A stretch of DNA of 64,000 nt. Source: Moniliella sp. 'wahieum' (lineage: Eukaryota > Basidiomycota > Moniliellomycetes > Moniliellales > Moniliellaceae). A program made the position numbers and the translations under genes. Below are positions 1 to 10,679 of the stretch, piece after piece (the first letter of the stretch is position 1; each line of letters begins with the position of its first letter). The stretch is taken from the NCBI GenBank assembly GCA_003971905.1, contig RSEE01000077.1, positions 186,001 through 250,000 on the forward strand, in the 5' to 3' direction. A model generated the notes under the pieces. The model was not told the origin of the DNA. It worked only from the letters and a program-made list of their open reading frames with translations, and made no database searches.

Positions 1-595
1 CAAGATACTGCAGAGGGTTGGTGTGGGTGCATGCTGCGGCCCGCTTCAAAGGCGACAACACAACGGGATGGATGGAAGAATGATTGGATGAGCGGTAGGA
101 CGATGGGCCGAGGAAAGGGGAGGACACAGGGAATACTTTAATGAGAGTATTTAATGAGAGTCGGCCATGTCCGTGCCAAGCAGGGTTAGCATGGGGCGGA
201 ATAAAATCATTGCACCGAAGAGCGGAACAGCATGACTGCGGTGGTGCCCGGCAGAAGGCCAGTGCGCGGGGGGGCCGCTGGGCCTGGCTGGGCCCTGGGC
301 GGTCGTCGTTGCCGTTACCATCGCCATCGCCATCGCCATCACCCTCGACGCTGCCTCCACCGCCCCCACCACCCTCGCCTCTGTCCCATCTGTCGCCCGC
401 CCGCTGCTTTGGCCACACACCCTCCGCCCTCGCCTTCCCCCGCCACTGCTGCCCTCCCCCTTGGCTGGAGCGATGCCTGACTCGCTCCGCCGGCCCAAGC
501 TTGTTGTATCTTCTGTCTCTCTTGCCCCTCCGCCTTCGTCGCCTGAGTTTTCATCGCACCACTCCTTGTGCTAAACTCCCAATCTCTTCCGCCCC
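1..595. other. Upstream region of CCR4
   Basis: No gene is supported here. A strongly C/T-rich stretch (about 330-595) leads to the CCR4 start codon and is typical of a fungal promoter and 5' UTR. Between 315 and 350 there is a short CCATCG-type hexamer repeat. Open frames on both strands are low-complexity Pro/Arg reads with no recognisable domain. Confidence 0.5.
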
Positions 596-2968
596 ATGTA
601 CTCCTCCCCATCCGCAAGTCCAGCGCCCCAGGCTGCGTACCTCTCTTACCTGAACCAGCAGCACGGCTCGGCCGCGGCTGCTGCCGTTGCCAGCCAATTC
701 CTTCCCCATTCCATGCCGCTGCGCCTGGAAACTCTTCGGGCGCTATGGGTGCCAACGGTCTCTATTCGCGCTACGCTGGCTCGAGTAATACGGGCACCCC
801 CTCGGCCGTCTGGCCGGCCCCACGCAACCTGGCCAGCCAGAGCGGACACCAGCAGCATCCGTCCCTCTCTTCGCTCGTAGGTTCTTCCACCAACGGCATT
901 CCAGGATCACCTGTCAACTATGCTACTGTCCACAGTTCTGCGGCTACACCAAGTACCCGCAACTTTCCCCCACTCAACTCACCTCGCCTCCTCAACACCC
1001 ATTCACCCGCTCACTCTCATGTTGTAGCGAATGGCAGCAGCGCATTGTCGCCTGCCGTGATCAACTCGCCCCACTGGAAAGCCCAGAAGAAAGGTGCAGA
1101 GGTATGTGTTTCCTCATCTTTGTCAGGTTCGCTTGATACTTACTCAGCTTGGCCACCGCCCCAGATATCTCGTCAATCGGGATCCCCGCATCACCACGCC
1201 CGTGCCGCTGCAACAGCAGCACGAACAGCCGCCAACGTGGTGATGCATCCAAGGCTCTCCTACCTGCGAATGGACTCCGCCCTGAGGCTCTCAAGCCATC
1301 TGGATCAACTCCGATGCCGAGTTCAGACGAGCCGGCTAGCTCACCAGCCAAGCGCGCCACCATTCCCGGCAAGATTCCTCCTCGAGAAGTAGATGAGGAT
1401 CAGTCTTGGACCCAACTGGATTTGGGGGGCATGCACCTGCGTGCTCTGGCGCCCGAATTGTTTCGTTACGAATTTTTGACTTCGCTCTTCATCAATCATA
1501 ACGATCTGACCATGCTGACTCCGGAGATTGCCAAGCTCAAGCATCTTGAGGTACTTGACGTATCGCAGAATCGGCTGACACTGCTCCCTCCCGAACTAGG
1601 CCTCTTGCCGACGCTGAAGGAATTGTTCCTATTTGACAACGCGATCACAGTTCTCCCCCCTCAGTTGGGCATGCTGTACCAGCTTGAAATGCTGGGGATT
1701 GAGGGCAACCCGCTGGACATGGAGCAACTCACTGAGATCCAGCAGAATGGCACGGTTGCTCTCATCCACGCTCTGCGGGACAAGGGCCCAATCCCACCTG
1801 AACCCGTCAAGCGAAAGTGGATCAACTTGACGGCCGAAGCCGAGGAGAACGAAGGTCAAGATGAGCAGGACACCTCCCACCTCGACCGCCCCGATGACCG
1901 GAGCGAGACAGTGTGATGGGCTACAATGTTCTGGCTGACAAATTGGCGACCGAGGCGATCTTTGGCTACACCCCCTCCTGGGCCCTGCAATGGGAATACC
2001 GCAAGGAGATCATCGCCAAGGAGATCCACCAGCTTGGGGCCGATATGGTGTGTCTCCAAGAAGTGGGGATGCAACAGTACGACGAGTTTTTTCGCCCCGT
2101 TGCTGCATACGTACGGCTATGCTGGTGTGTATTATGCCAAGTCCCGGATCAAGACTATGCGTGACGAAGAGAAGCGTCGGGTGGATGGGTGCGCTGTATT
2201 CTACAAGCGAGCCAAGTTCCATATGGTGGACAAGTATGTGATTGAGTATGGACAAGCCTGTCTTCAACGAGACGACTTTCGCGCCAGCGAGGATGTCTAC
2301 AACCGCGTCATGCCCCGCGACCAGGTTGGAGTGATCTGCTGCTTTGAGTACCGTGAGTCGGGTGCAAAGCTTATTGTGGCCAACACGCACTTGCACTGGG
2401 ATCCGGCCTACTCCGACGTCAAGTTGGTTCAGTCTGCGATGCTGATGGACGAGCTGCAGAGAGCCTGCAAAGTGTTCTCGAAGCGCAAGACGGACGTTAC
2501 GCTTCCTCCGGGGCGGTTGCGCCTATTTACCCCGATGGCAATGCCGTACCCACCATCCTCTGTGGCGATTTCAACTCTGAGCCCAGCAGGGTGTGTTTGA
2601 ATTCATTTCGACGGGCCAGTTGTCGGGCCAACACGAGGACTTTTGGACAAGACGTATGGCGACGTAACGGTCAAGGGGCTGCAACATGGGCTGCCTTTAA
2701 AGAGCAGCTATGGTGCCATTGGGGAGCTACCCTTCACCAACTTTACCCCCGGCTTTGTGGGGGTACTAGAGTACCTCTTCTACTCGACCGACACGATTGA
2801 GACGACGGCGTTGCTGGGACCATGGACGAAGAGTATGCGTCGAGGTGCGTCGGTTTCCCCGACGCCCACTTTCCTTCCGACCACATCCCTCTCGCAGCCA
2901 AGTATCGTATTCGCCTACCCCTCGACACTAAGGTGATTCGTCCTTCGCCTGTGTCGTCCGATGCGTAG
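596..2968 (+). CDS. CCR4: CCR4: catalytic mRNA deadenylase of the CCR4-NOT complex
   Basis: Ccr4 is the Mg-dependent 3'-5' poly(A) exonuclease of the cytoplasmic CCR4-NOT complex. The N-terminus is Gln/Ser/Ala-rich and carries the fungal Ccr4 block PHHHARAAATAARTAANVV (about 1185-1243). Leucine-rich repeats follow (about 1410-1740, with LKHLEVLDVSQNRLTLLP), then the endonuclease/exonuclease/phosphatase fold: MGYNVLAD, YTPSWALQWEYRKE, VCLQEVG (metal-binding Glu), NTHLHWDP, CGDFNSEP and the C-terminal FPSDHIPLAA catalytic Asp-His. The start at 596 opens MYSSPSASP. An intron fits at 1102-1164 (GTATGT...CCAG). The frame changes near 700-740, 1243, 1911, 2100, 2505, 2580, 2640 and 2822. All but the one near 2100 equal one missing base, and the conserved sequence runs straight across each. 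The family is unambiguous; the exact protein is not recoverable as one open frame. Confidence 0.95.
1102..1164 (+). other. Intron in CCR4
   Basis: GTATGT donor and CCCCAG acceptor, 63 nt. Removing it joins the KAQKKGAE end of the Ser/Pro-rich N-terminus to ISRQSGSPHHHARA, as in other fungal Ccr4 proteins. A second possible acceptor (TACTCAG, ending at 1147) lies inside, so the 3' site is less certain than the 5' site. Confidence 0.7.
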
Positions 2969-4065
2969 GGGGGTAGGGTTTCTCGCTTGTCGGCATCATT
3001 GCATTGCATTGCACCATGCCGCTCTTGATCTCTTGATCTCTTGATCTCCTTTCCTCTTGGCCTGCTGTTTGTCTATATCCTGTCACGCGCAACGTCCCGA
3101 TGGTCCACCTAATCGCAGTCCGCCTCGTACTCGTCCCCGACATGTATTGTCGATACTCTTTGTACTTTGGGGTTGGCTTGTGGTGTCGCTCAATCAAGAT
3201 ATCGATCATATGGATAGCAGAGACGGATTCTCCTCTCATCATACTAGCTTTGCAACCCCGATATAATGCACTGTATAGGTGTAAAAGGCACTCTACCTCT
3301 TTCCAAGGGCACTATTGCTTTTTCACGCACTTTTGTTCAACCTGGTCAATATAATGACCGGACCAAACCTTATCTCCATCACCGAACGGTCCCCACGCTC
3401 TGCCCCCCTCAAATGGGCCACTTAAGATGTAGCAGAGGCAAAGTTAACGAGAACCTATAAGCTCTATACCTCCCAATCGGAACCGACCCATGACTCGCTT
3501 AGGGTCGTATTAGCCTGGATGGATAGGTTAGTAGCGTTACTCTCGCCGCGGGCGGGAGGTCCGATCGAGTTCTTCCTTGCCGGCCTCGCTGGCCTCGCGG
3601 CCTTGGCAACCATCGTCACGCTGAATTGCGGCGGATACCAAGTCGGGACTCGAAACTCGAGACTTGGAGACCTAGGTCGATCGCGGGGCAAGGATCGCGG
3701 CCGGTCTCGAAGGCCGACCACGGCGTGCGGCTCGTCACGCGTCATGGGCTTACGAGTAATAGTAGTAATCCAGGCCCGAAGAGCCCGAGCCCGAGCCCGA
3801 TTGCCCGTCAAAAGGATCCAGCTCCTTGTGAATCTAGTAGTTGGTTCTTGCACCGGCGCGACGGTATATACGCAACGCACGAAGGGAACAAGGACGAGCA
3901 CCGGTGGTGGTGACCGTGGGTGTATACCCGGGCGTGGGCGTGGTTGTAGCCGTGGACGTGGCGGTGGCGAGGGGACGCCCACGCGCGTGTCAGGCGCGAG
4001 TGTGCCTCGCTGGTTTCGCATCTTGTTCCCGGTCGAAGTGGGCTCCGCGTGGGTCGCGCTCCTGA
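2969..4065. other. Intergenic region, no supported gene
   Basis: The first 500 bases after the CCR4 stop are its 3' flank, with a small TCTTGATC repeat near 3025-3048. From 3464 to 4069 both strands stay open for about 190-200 codons, but the reads are Arg/Pro/Gly-rich with no domain I recognise. The minus-strand read could belong to the tentative gene just downstream. Confidence 0.4.
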
Positions 4066-4970
4066 TCATATTAGGAGGATGATCCGACAGGAGGAGCGAT
4101 CAGGGCCGTGATGGGCCGCGAGATGAGCGGAGAGCCAGCACCGTACCCGACTCGAGTGGGGAGGTGCCATGGTGGTTGTTGGGCATATCGTCCGCGCCTG
4201 CTGGATAGTAGGGCGCTGGTAGAGGTCGAACGGTACCGTCTGCACCGCCTGCACCGCCTGCACCGCCTGCACCGCCTGCACCGCCTGCACCGCCTGCACG
4301 CCTGCACCGCTTCCCGGCACGGCAGGGTACGTCACGCCCATTCCGATGTGCGCGTGAAGCATGTGTTGTTGCATAACGGCGAGTTGGTGGTTGACCTGGG
4401 TCTGCAAAGGGGTGGCATGGAGGCGATGATTTAGTCGGGTTCATGGTTCATGCCTATCAGCAATCCCATCGCGTCCCGGGGTAAAGGGAGGTAAACGGAG
4501 CGTACCGGTACCGAGCTTCGGTAGCCGCATGCCAGGTTTGTCTCTGGCTCTGGTTCTGGAGATGGGTTGGAGGAAGTGTGTGCGCCTGGAGGTGGCGGTG
4601 GTGCGTGGTCCAGCGGGCCCAGGTGGCTTGGTCAACCCCACAGTTGAATCAAGCCTCAAGTTGGCGCCGGGGGGTGCCATGACTTGGAGGCTATCGAGGC
4701 CGGATCCTAAATCGCACATGCCACCATGCCAATGATACAGCATGGTGCGAAGCAACTTATTGGCTCCGCCTCCCGTCGCACCGGCTGCGCCGGGCCAGGC
4801 CAAGGCCATGTCCGTGTCCAAGTCCAAGTCCGTGTCCGTGTGCGGCACTCGCAGATCCACCATGGGGGGCGGCATGTGCAGCGTGGACGCCGGTGCTGGT
4901 GCATGCGGCGGTGGACCGTCGGGACGAGAAGAGCGACAAGGCAAGTACCATACTTGAGCAATGGCAGCAT
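4066..4970 (-). CDS. Tentative low-complexity protein gene
   Basis: I do not recognise this gene. Minus-strand reads look coding in patches: a His/Pro/Gly-rich N-terminal part (about 4940-4450) and, after a possible intron ending in CCCCTTTGCAG near 4409, a block beginning TQVNHQLAVMQQHMLHAHI followed by an (Ala-Val-Gln)n run encoded by a 9-bp minisatellite at 4240-4310. Several frames would have to be joined, as in the secure genes of this window. Gln/His-rich composition suggests a transcription-related protein, but that is a guess. It could also be non-coding repeat sequence. Confidence 0.25.
4240..4310 (+). repeat. 9-bp minisatellite CTGCACCGC
   Basis: About eight tandem copies of CTGCACCGC. 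The penultimate copy (CTGCACGC) is one base short, which breaks the three-codon phase of the Ala-Val-Gln read on the minus strand. Confidence 0.9.
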
Positions 4971-4975
4971 GAAAA

Positions 4976-5046
4976 GCCTCTTTGGCTCAATGGTAAGGCG
5001 TCGCCTCGTAATGCGAAGATTAGTCGTTCGATTCGGCTAGGAGGCA
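4976..5046 (+). tRNA. tRNA-Thr(CGT), one base short
   Basis: The acceptor stem GCCTCTT pairs with AGGAGGC and is followed by discriminator A. The D-arm (GGCTCAATGGTAAGGC), the anticodon CGT in CTCGTAA, and a T-arm AGTCG-TTCGATT-CGGCT are all present. The anticodon stem reads TCGC before the loop and TGCGA after it, whereas fungal tRNA-Thr normally has TCGCA/TGCGA. One base (expected A) is missing between TCGC and CTCG, so the gene is 71 nt instead of 72. As written, only a 4-bp stem with an 8-nt loop can form. A run of seven T follows at 5052-5058. Confidence 0.85.
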
Positions 5047-5051
5047 TATAA

Positions 5052-5058
5052 TTTTTTT
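5052..5058 (+). terminator. Pol III terminator of tRNA-Thr
   Basis: Run of seven T starting six bases after the discriminator base of tRNA-Thr. Confidence 0.85.
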
Positions 5059-5288
5059 AGTGTGCGTCTCCCGATTTGTTGAAAGTTGAAATACAGACTC
5101 GCACGACAGGGCACCCAGAGCTGGGACCGACACCTCCACGTCACCTGCTTAATAGCGTCACTAATTCCTGCTCACCGGTGAGGTGACCTTCCACGTGGCG
5201 CTGATCCATGGTAGAGAGGGAAGCGAGGGGTGGGGGGTTGTGAACGTTCACCCCCACCACCACCGCTTCTGTCCCAGGTTGTGCCATT

Positions 5289-5949
5289 ATGAAGTTTGTC
5301 GCTCTTGCTCCTGTGCTGCTGGTTGCCGCGGGGTTGGCCAGTGCAGCGGCGCCTCCGACGTCTCTGCAGATTGGCGTCAAGAAGCGTGTGCGGCGGGCGA
5401 GTGCCTGGTCAAGACGGTGAGCGGCGACCGGGTCGAGATGGAGTACACTGGCCGGTTGTGGGAAGGCGAGCAGTTTGACTCGCCGGGTCGAGATGGAGTA
5501 CACTGGCCGGTTGTGGGAAGGCGAGCAGTTTGACTCGTCGGTGGGACGGGGCCCGTTCGAGTTTGTGCTAGGCCAAGGCCAAGTGGTGCGTGTGCTTTTG
5601 GGTGCTGTTGGGTTGGCAGGAGGGTGTGCTGACGTGCTGACGTGCTGACGGCTGCCTGCAGATTAAAGGCTGGGACCAGGGGCTGACGGACATGTGCATT
5701 GGGGAAAAGCGCAAGCTGACCATCCCACCTGCCTTGGGCTATGGCGAGATGGGCGCGGGGGGCAAGATCCCGCCGGGGGCAACGCTGGTGTTTGATGGTA
5801 CGTGTCTGGGGGGGGGGGGGGGCTGATTGTGTGCTGGGCTGACGCGGGGGGTGTTGGGTGTGGTGTGTGCTGGCCCAGTGGAGCTGCTGGACATCAAGGG
5901 AGCGCGTGCGGATGCACTCAAGTTTGCGCACGCCAAGGCGGACCTGTGA
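5289..5949 (+). CDS. FKBP-type peptidyl-prolyl isomerase with signal peptide (FPR2/FKBP13-like)
   Basis: FKBPs catalyse cis-trans isomerisation of prolyl bonds. The N-terminus [19 protein letters not shown] is a clear signal peptide, pointing to the ER or secretory pathway. Next come LQIGVKKRV, the core [72 protein letters not shown] and the C-terminal [12 protein letters not shown]. Introns at 5586-5661 and 5798-5878 restore the fold exactly. The tail ends in KFAHAKADL with no HDEL-type signal. Two defects break the frame: one missing base near 5387, and a perfect 55-bp tandem duplication (5428-5537) that repeats [17 protein letters not shown] in a second frame. Both look like sequence or assembly faults, because the conserved domain is complete once each is counted once. 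Confidence 0.93.
5428..5537 (+). repeat. Perfect 55-bp tandem duplication inside FKBP
   Basis: Positions 5428-5482 and 5483-5537 are identical. The unit covers the codons for the first core strands of the FKBP domain. Fifty-five is not a multiple of three, so the copy shifts the frame. Confidence 0.95.
5586..5661 (+). other. FKBP intron 1
   Basis: GTGCGT donor and CTGCAG acceptor, 76 nt. It splits VLGQGQV from IKGWDQGL. Just before the acceptor the branch-like CTGAC occurs three times in a row (within 5628-5650). Confidence 0.9.
5798..5878 (+). other. FKBP intron 2
   Basis: GTACGT donor and CCCAG acceptor, 81 nt, joining TLVFD to VELLDIKG. It contains a G run longer than 12 at 5807-5822. 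Confidence 0.9.
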
Positions 5950-6096
5950 GGGCGTGGGCAAAGCGGGTACTGAATTGGATGGGGTGGTTGTTGCGTATTA
6001 GCTCTGATTTGATTGTGCGGGTGACGTAAGGGGCGCGTGAGGCGCGTGGCGGGTGCTTAGGTCATCGGGTGGCGGCGGGTGGGGGCTGGGTGGCCA

Positions 6097-6166
6097 GGGG
6101 CGGGTGGCCTGGGGCGGGTGGCCTGGGGCGGGTGGCCTGGGGCGGGTGGCCTGGGGCGGGTGGCCA
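6097..6166 (+). repeat. 14-bp G-rich minisatellite upstream of the F-box gene
   Basis: Five tandem copies of GGGGCGGGTGGCCT (the last ends GGCCA), 150-215 bp before the start of the F-box/WD40 gene. The G runs could fold as G-quadruplexes. This stretch, with its flanks 5950-6311, holds no gene. Confidence 0.9.
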
Positions 6167-6311
6167 GCGGCGTGTCGCCCGATCTGGCCCGGCGCGCCAA
6201 GGGGGCGGGTGGGCGGCACAGCCAACAGACTGAGGTGCGACTGAACGCTCAAGCTCAACGCTGAACGCGCTCAACGCTCAACGCCCCCCCCCTCTCTCCC
6301 TCCGCCACGCC

Positions 6312-9300
6312 ATGAGCCGCCTCGGCACGCCCGTCGGCGAACCACGCGCCAAGCATCCCGCCCGCACCACCCGCATCCACCCCGCCCCTCCCCTGCGCCC
6401 GCCGCTGCGCCCGCCCCCGCCCCCGCCCCGCCCCCGCCTCTGCGTCCGCGCCCGCCGCGCCCCCCACCGCCCCCCCACCGCCCCCTCCGCCCCCGCCCTC
6501 CCCCCCGCTCCCCGAGCACGACGTCCCCCTCACCGCCGACCTGCCGCGCCTCGTCGCCTCCCTCCCCCCCGACCAGCTCTCCCGCCTCGCCGCCCTCGCC
6601 CTCCGCGGCCTCACCGACCCCGACACGCGTCTCCGCACCCTCGCTGCCGCCCAGCTGCCCCCGAAGACACCGCCAGCTGCCCGGGGTGGTCGATGCCGTT
6701 CGCGCTCGCATCTACGCCGTGCGCTGCGACCCGCTCGCCATCTTGCCCACCGAGGTCGGCATCCGTATCTTTGAGTTTATCGACCACCCACGCACTCTGG
6801 CCCGTGCTGCGCGCGTCAGCCGTACCTGGCACCGTTTTGCCACCACGCCAGCTGTCACACGTACGCTCGCCCACCGCTTGGGCTTTACCGTGCCTACGTA
6901 CGCGCCTCACTTGCTCACTTCACCTGACCGTACCCGTCGCTCGAATGGCTAGGCATTGGTATCAACAACCAGCCTCGGTTTGTCACGCCTCCGCCGCCCC
7001 CGCGCGCACTGGCGCCCCCACCTGTGCGCGACGACCATTCGTCCAAGTAATCGTGATTGACGATCTTGGATCCCAATCTGTTCCTCCGCTCAGTCGTCGT
7101 CGTCGGTCCGATGCCGACGAGTCCAGTGCCCCGCCGCGGAAACGTCCGCGTCGGTCTGCGCCCAACCCTTCCCGCGCGGCGCCGGAGCCCAAAATCGATC
7201 CGGCCGTGGCGCATCGGGAAGTACTCAATCTTCTCGACAGCCTACAACGTCGTTACGTCGCGACGGGCGTGTCGGTTGAAAGTGATGATGAAACGTTGCG
7301 CATGCTGACCAAGGAGCTTGGGTACCTTGACCGTGCTCTGCGAGCGCGACTTCGTCCGTCGGCGGAATCTCAAATTGGAATGTCACTTCTCGATACGCTG
7401 GAAGGTATTGTCCGTGCTGAATCGGCGCAAAGGAGGGGGATCCCTGTTTGCCACGCGTCGCGTTTTCAAGTCTTCGATTGGACAAGGTGTGGTTGCAGAA
7501 CCTGACGCGCGCCAAGTTGATCGAGTCGCTTTTATTTTTTGCCGAGCTGGGACCAACGTCAGTCAACATGTTTGACACCCAGTCGTTCCTCTCTACCTTT
7601 TTGAGTGCGCCTCGGGATGAGGCCAGAGTGCCAGTTCCTGAAGTTGTCGGCGGTGCGAATGCGGCCGGGGCCAAATGGTCAGGAGAAATCAAACCTGGTG
7701 ACGCAGCCATCCCCCACCCCGGGCAAGCACGGAGGCATCGAGATGGCCAAGGATGCGTCGTAATGGAGAAACCTGCGTATGATGGTAAACAACCGACTGT
7801 GTCGTGTCTCGATACGAAAGGAGGATTGCTGGATACTCTCAAGCCGTCGCCGGAAAATTTAATTTTCGACCTTCCTTCCGAAGGGCAGGAGGTGGCCACC
7901 GTCCCGGGCGCATCCTCGTGAAGCGCTTGCGCTTCAGTATGAGGTGACGCGTGCGTGGCTCGACCGTGGAGGCCTTCTGTCTCAACATTACCTGTACCCT
8001 GAGGTGATGATAACCGACATGGTGGCCGATGACGATCGGATCGTGCTAGGCATGGGCAACAATGCGATCCACATTATCGATGCCCGAACGGGTTGTTGCA
8101 AGAGACGTTGCATGAGCACACGAGTGGAGTGTGCTTGGCGCTTGTACCTCCTTGGCCTAGCTTGCGACCATCGGGATTTGCGGACCAAGTGCCGCGCGAG
8201 GGCATCCCAACGACCAACATGGTCTTGACCGAGTACGATTCTCGTCCAGAGGCTTACCTCGAGGCGTACCCTTCCCCGCTCCTGTCTGCCTCGGAATGGG
8301 AGACGGTACCTTGGCTCCGATCGTTGAGTAGCACCCAGCGCGCCCTGCTACAAGTGTACCGCAGCATTGAGCAAAAGCTACTTGACCATCCTACCTGGTC
8401 GCATTCGCGCGGGAAGATGGCTGATTCCACTGCGGGCCCTAGCAGCTACAGCGGTCGTCGCGGTACGAGCAAGCCCATCTGGAAGCTGGACCGGCATTAC
8501 ACGGACTGGGCGAGCCCGTCTCGAGAAGAGAATGTGCCGCTGATGCTGCGGCGGGATTGGACTGGGCCCGACTCGGTGATGGAAGCTGCGATGGAGACGG
8601 AGCGAGCGGCATGTATGGCCGCTCGCAACACCCAGGGCTTGCCCAATGCGCCTCCTATCACGCAAGAGTCGTTGATCCCCTCGTTGGCGCGCACGCGTGC
8701 TGAAAAGGCGATGGAGTTGGAAAAGTCGTTGGCCAACAAGCCATTGTTAGTTTCAGGCGGGTGTGACCGGACGGTGATGGTGTGGGATTTAACCACCGGC
8801 CAGCTGGTGCACATCCTGCGTGGACATACCGCCACGGTACGATGTGTGTCTCTGCTGAATGTGCGTGGCGTGTTGGCGGTTACAGGCAGTCGGGATCGGG
8901 ATGCACGTTTGTGGGATGTACGAAGCGGGTTGTTGGTGCACACGTTCCGTGGGCACCAAGAATCGATTCGGTGCATTGCCGTGTCAGAGGACTGTGAGGT
9001 GACGTCGGACGGACTAACGATTCCGTTGAATCCTGCTGAAGCGCCCAAGGCGCCTCTGTTTGCCACGGGGTCGTACGATAGCAATGTCCGGGTATGGGAT
9101 GCGGAGACTGGCAAGTGCCTGCACACGTTGCAAGGGCACACGCAGCAAGTGTACTCGATCGCCTTTCGTCGGGGGACGATCGTGACTGGATCGCTTGACA
9201 CGACGGTGCGCGTATGGGATGCGGTGAATGGGTACGTTTTTGTTCAGTCCAGACGCAGCAGCAGCAGCAGCAGTCAAGGGTACGTTTGTACTGACATTAT

Positions 9301-10174
9301 TGATAGCCGTCCTTTGGGTGTACTCAAGGGCCACACGTTGGTGAGTGTGATCACCATCCGTGGCAACATGGTCGTGACAGGCGGGAGTGACGGGCGGGTA
9401 CTGGTGTACGATCTGGACAAGTTTACGTGTATCCACCGTCTCTGCGCGCACGACAATAGCGTTACGTCACTGCAATTTGTACCTGGTCTAGCGCGGGGGT
9501 TGATTCCGCAATACTACCTTGCGCGTCGACGTGCGAGCCAGCGGCCTCGGAACGAGCGTGGCACAGCAGGTGCCGGTCTGAACCCGCCTGCGTGGGGCAC
9601 GGTGGACGAGGAGTACTGGAGCTACGATCCCGAGTCGGACGATGCGCGTTGGCTCGTATCAGCCAGCAACGATGGGACGACCAAGTTGTGGGACTTGGCC
9701 GACGGAGTGTGCGTGTGCGTCACATTGGTCCAACAAGCAAGCATGTACTCAAGTTTGTCTGTACCAACGACCGAGCTGTGATCGCGTCTTTCCCGTGACG
9801 CATCCCATGCCGCGGATCGAGCGGTCGCGGTTGGACATTGCTCCTTCCGCCCCTGAGCACCAAGGCGAAACGCTGGCTGGTAGTCAAGTCGGGAAGCACA
9901 AGTACCGAAAGCGGGACCGAAGCGGGCGTGGATGGCGAGGAGACGTGTCGCAGTCCTGGGGTCTTCCGCGTCCAGCCGCGCGTCCTCACCCGCACCCACG
10001 TCCAGGCCTGCGTCTGCACTTTGGCGCAAGGGATTCGTGGATGCTCCACCCGCGGCAGTCTGTGGGCGAGGAGGATGGGGACGAGGCAAGTGCGGGACAG
10101 GAGGGGAGGACGAGGACGAAGAAGACGAAGAGGACGAGGACGAGGAAGAGAGTGAGGCCAAAGTCAATGTGTGA
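6312..10174 (+). CDS. F-box/WD40 protein, Cdc4/Pop1-like SCF substrate adaptor
   Basis: Such proteins bring phosphorylated substrates to the SCF ubiquitin ligase. The N-terminus is Pro-rich (start MSRLGTPVGEP at 6312). A helical block LPRLVASLPPDQLSRLAALA precedes the F-box (about 6728-6890: LAILPTEVGIRIFEFIDHP, then VSRTWHRFATTP). The WD40 propeller starts near 7995 (MITDMVADDDRIVLGMGNN) and includes SGGCDRTVMVWDLTTGQLVH, TGSRDRDARLWDVRSG, TGSYDSNVRVWDAETGKCLH, TGSLDTTVRVWDAVNG and SASNDGTTKLWDL. Between F-box and propeller lies an unusually long insert (about 7094-7900) with a basic RKRPRR patch and helical sequence. A 47-nt intron fits at 7047-7093. One-base-loss shifts occur near 7470 and 8090, and others elsewhere. 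The first stop after the last WD repeat is 9798, but two more such shifts would carry the frame into an acidic tail ending EESEAKVNV at 10174, so the 3' end is uncertain. Confidence 0.85.
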
Positions 10175-10679
10175 GCGCAGGGCGGCTCCGGTGTGTTGGT
10201 GCTATTTGGCTATTTGGCGGCTATGGTATGATTGGCGTGTGTGTACTAGGGATGCGCCTCATGGATCTCATGGCCCGTTTTGCTCGAGCACAAAGGCAGG
10301 AGGTAGGGCGGGTAGCAGCTCAGGCCGTAGCAGAGTGGGCAGTAATTATGAGTGGACCAGAGGCCTGCCCGCCAAGGTACAACAATTGAAATCGCAATGT
10401 CTGGTTCTGAATCGTCGAGTTTGAATTGTGACATGTGAACGCTGGATGCGAGTGCTGCTGGCACGTGCTCAGCTGCAACTGTTCAATGTTCAATGTTCAG
10501 CTGAACCCCCATTCCGCCCCGCAGCCTCGGCGGCCTCCGGGCTGAGCCTGAGGCCTGGAGGACCTGAGGCCTTACCGTCACCTGAGGCCCCCCGCGTCTG
10601 GCGCCCACGCTCGCCATCACCACCCCCGCCTCGTCCCGCCTCCTTGCTCTTCCCACCTCCGCCTCCCCCCCCGGCGGTG
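10175..10679. promoter_or_regulatory. Intergenic/5' flank with recurring short motifs
   Basis: No gene seen. It carries a GTTCAATGTTCAATGTTCAG run (about 10482-10501) and GGGCTGAGCCTGAGGCCTGG (about 10548), both of which recur near other gene starts in the window. C/T-rich sequence leads into the next start codon. A regulatory role is inference. Confidence 0.35.

Noticed and set aside
4240-4310. CRISPR-like array (also considered for 12162-12283, 24345-24396)
   Set aside because: Units are contiguous 9-13 bp minisatellites without spacers, in a eukaryotic genome.
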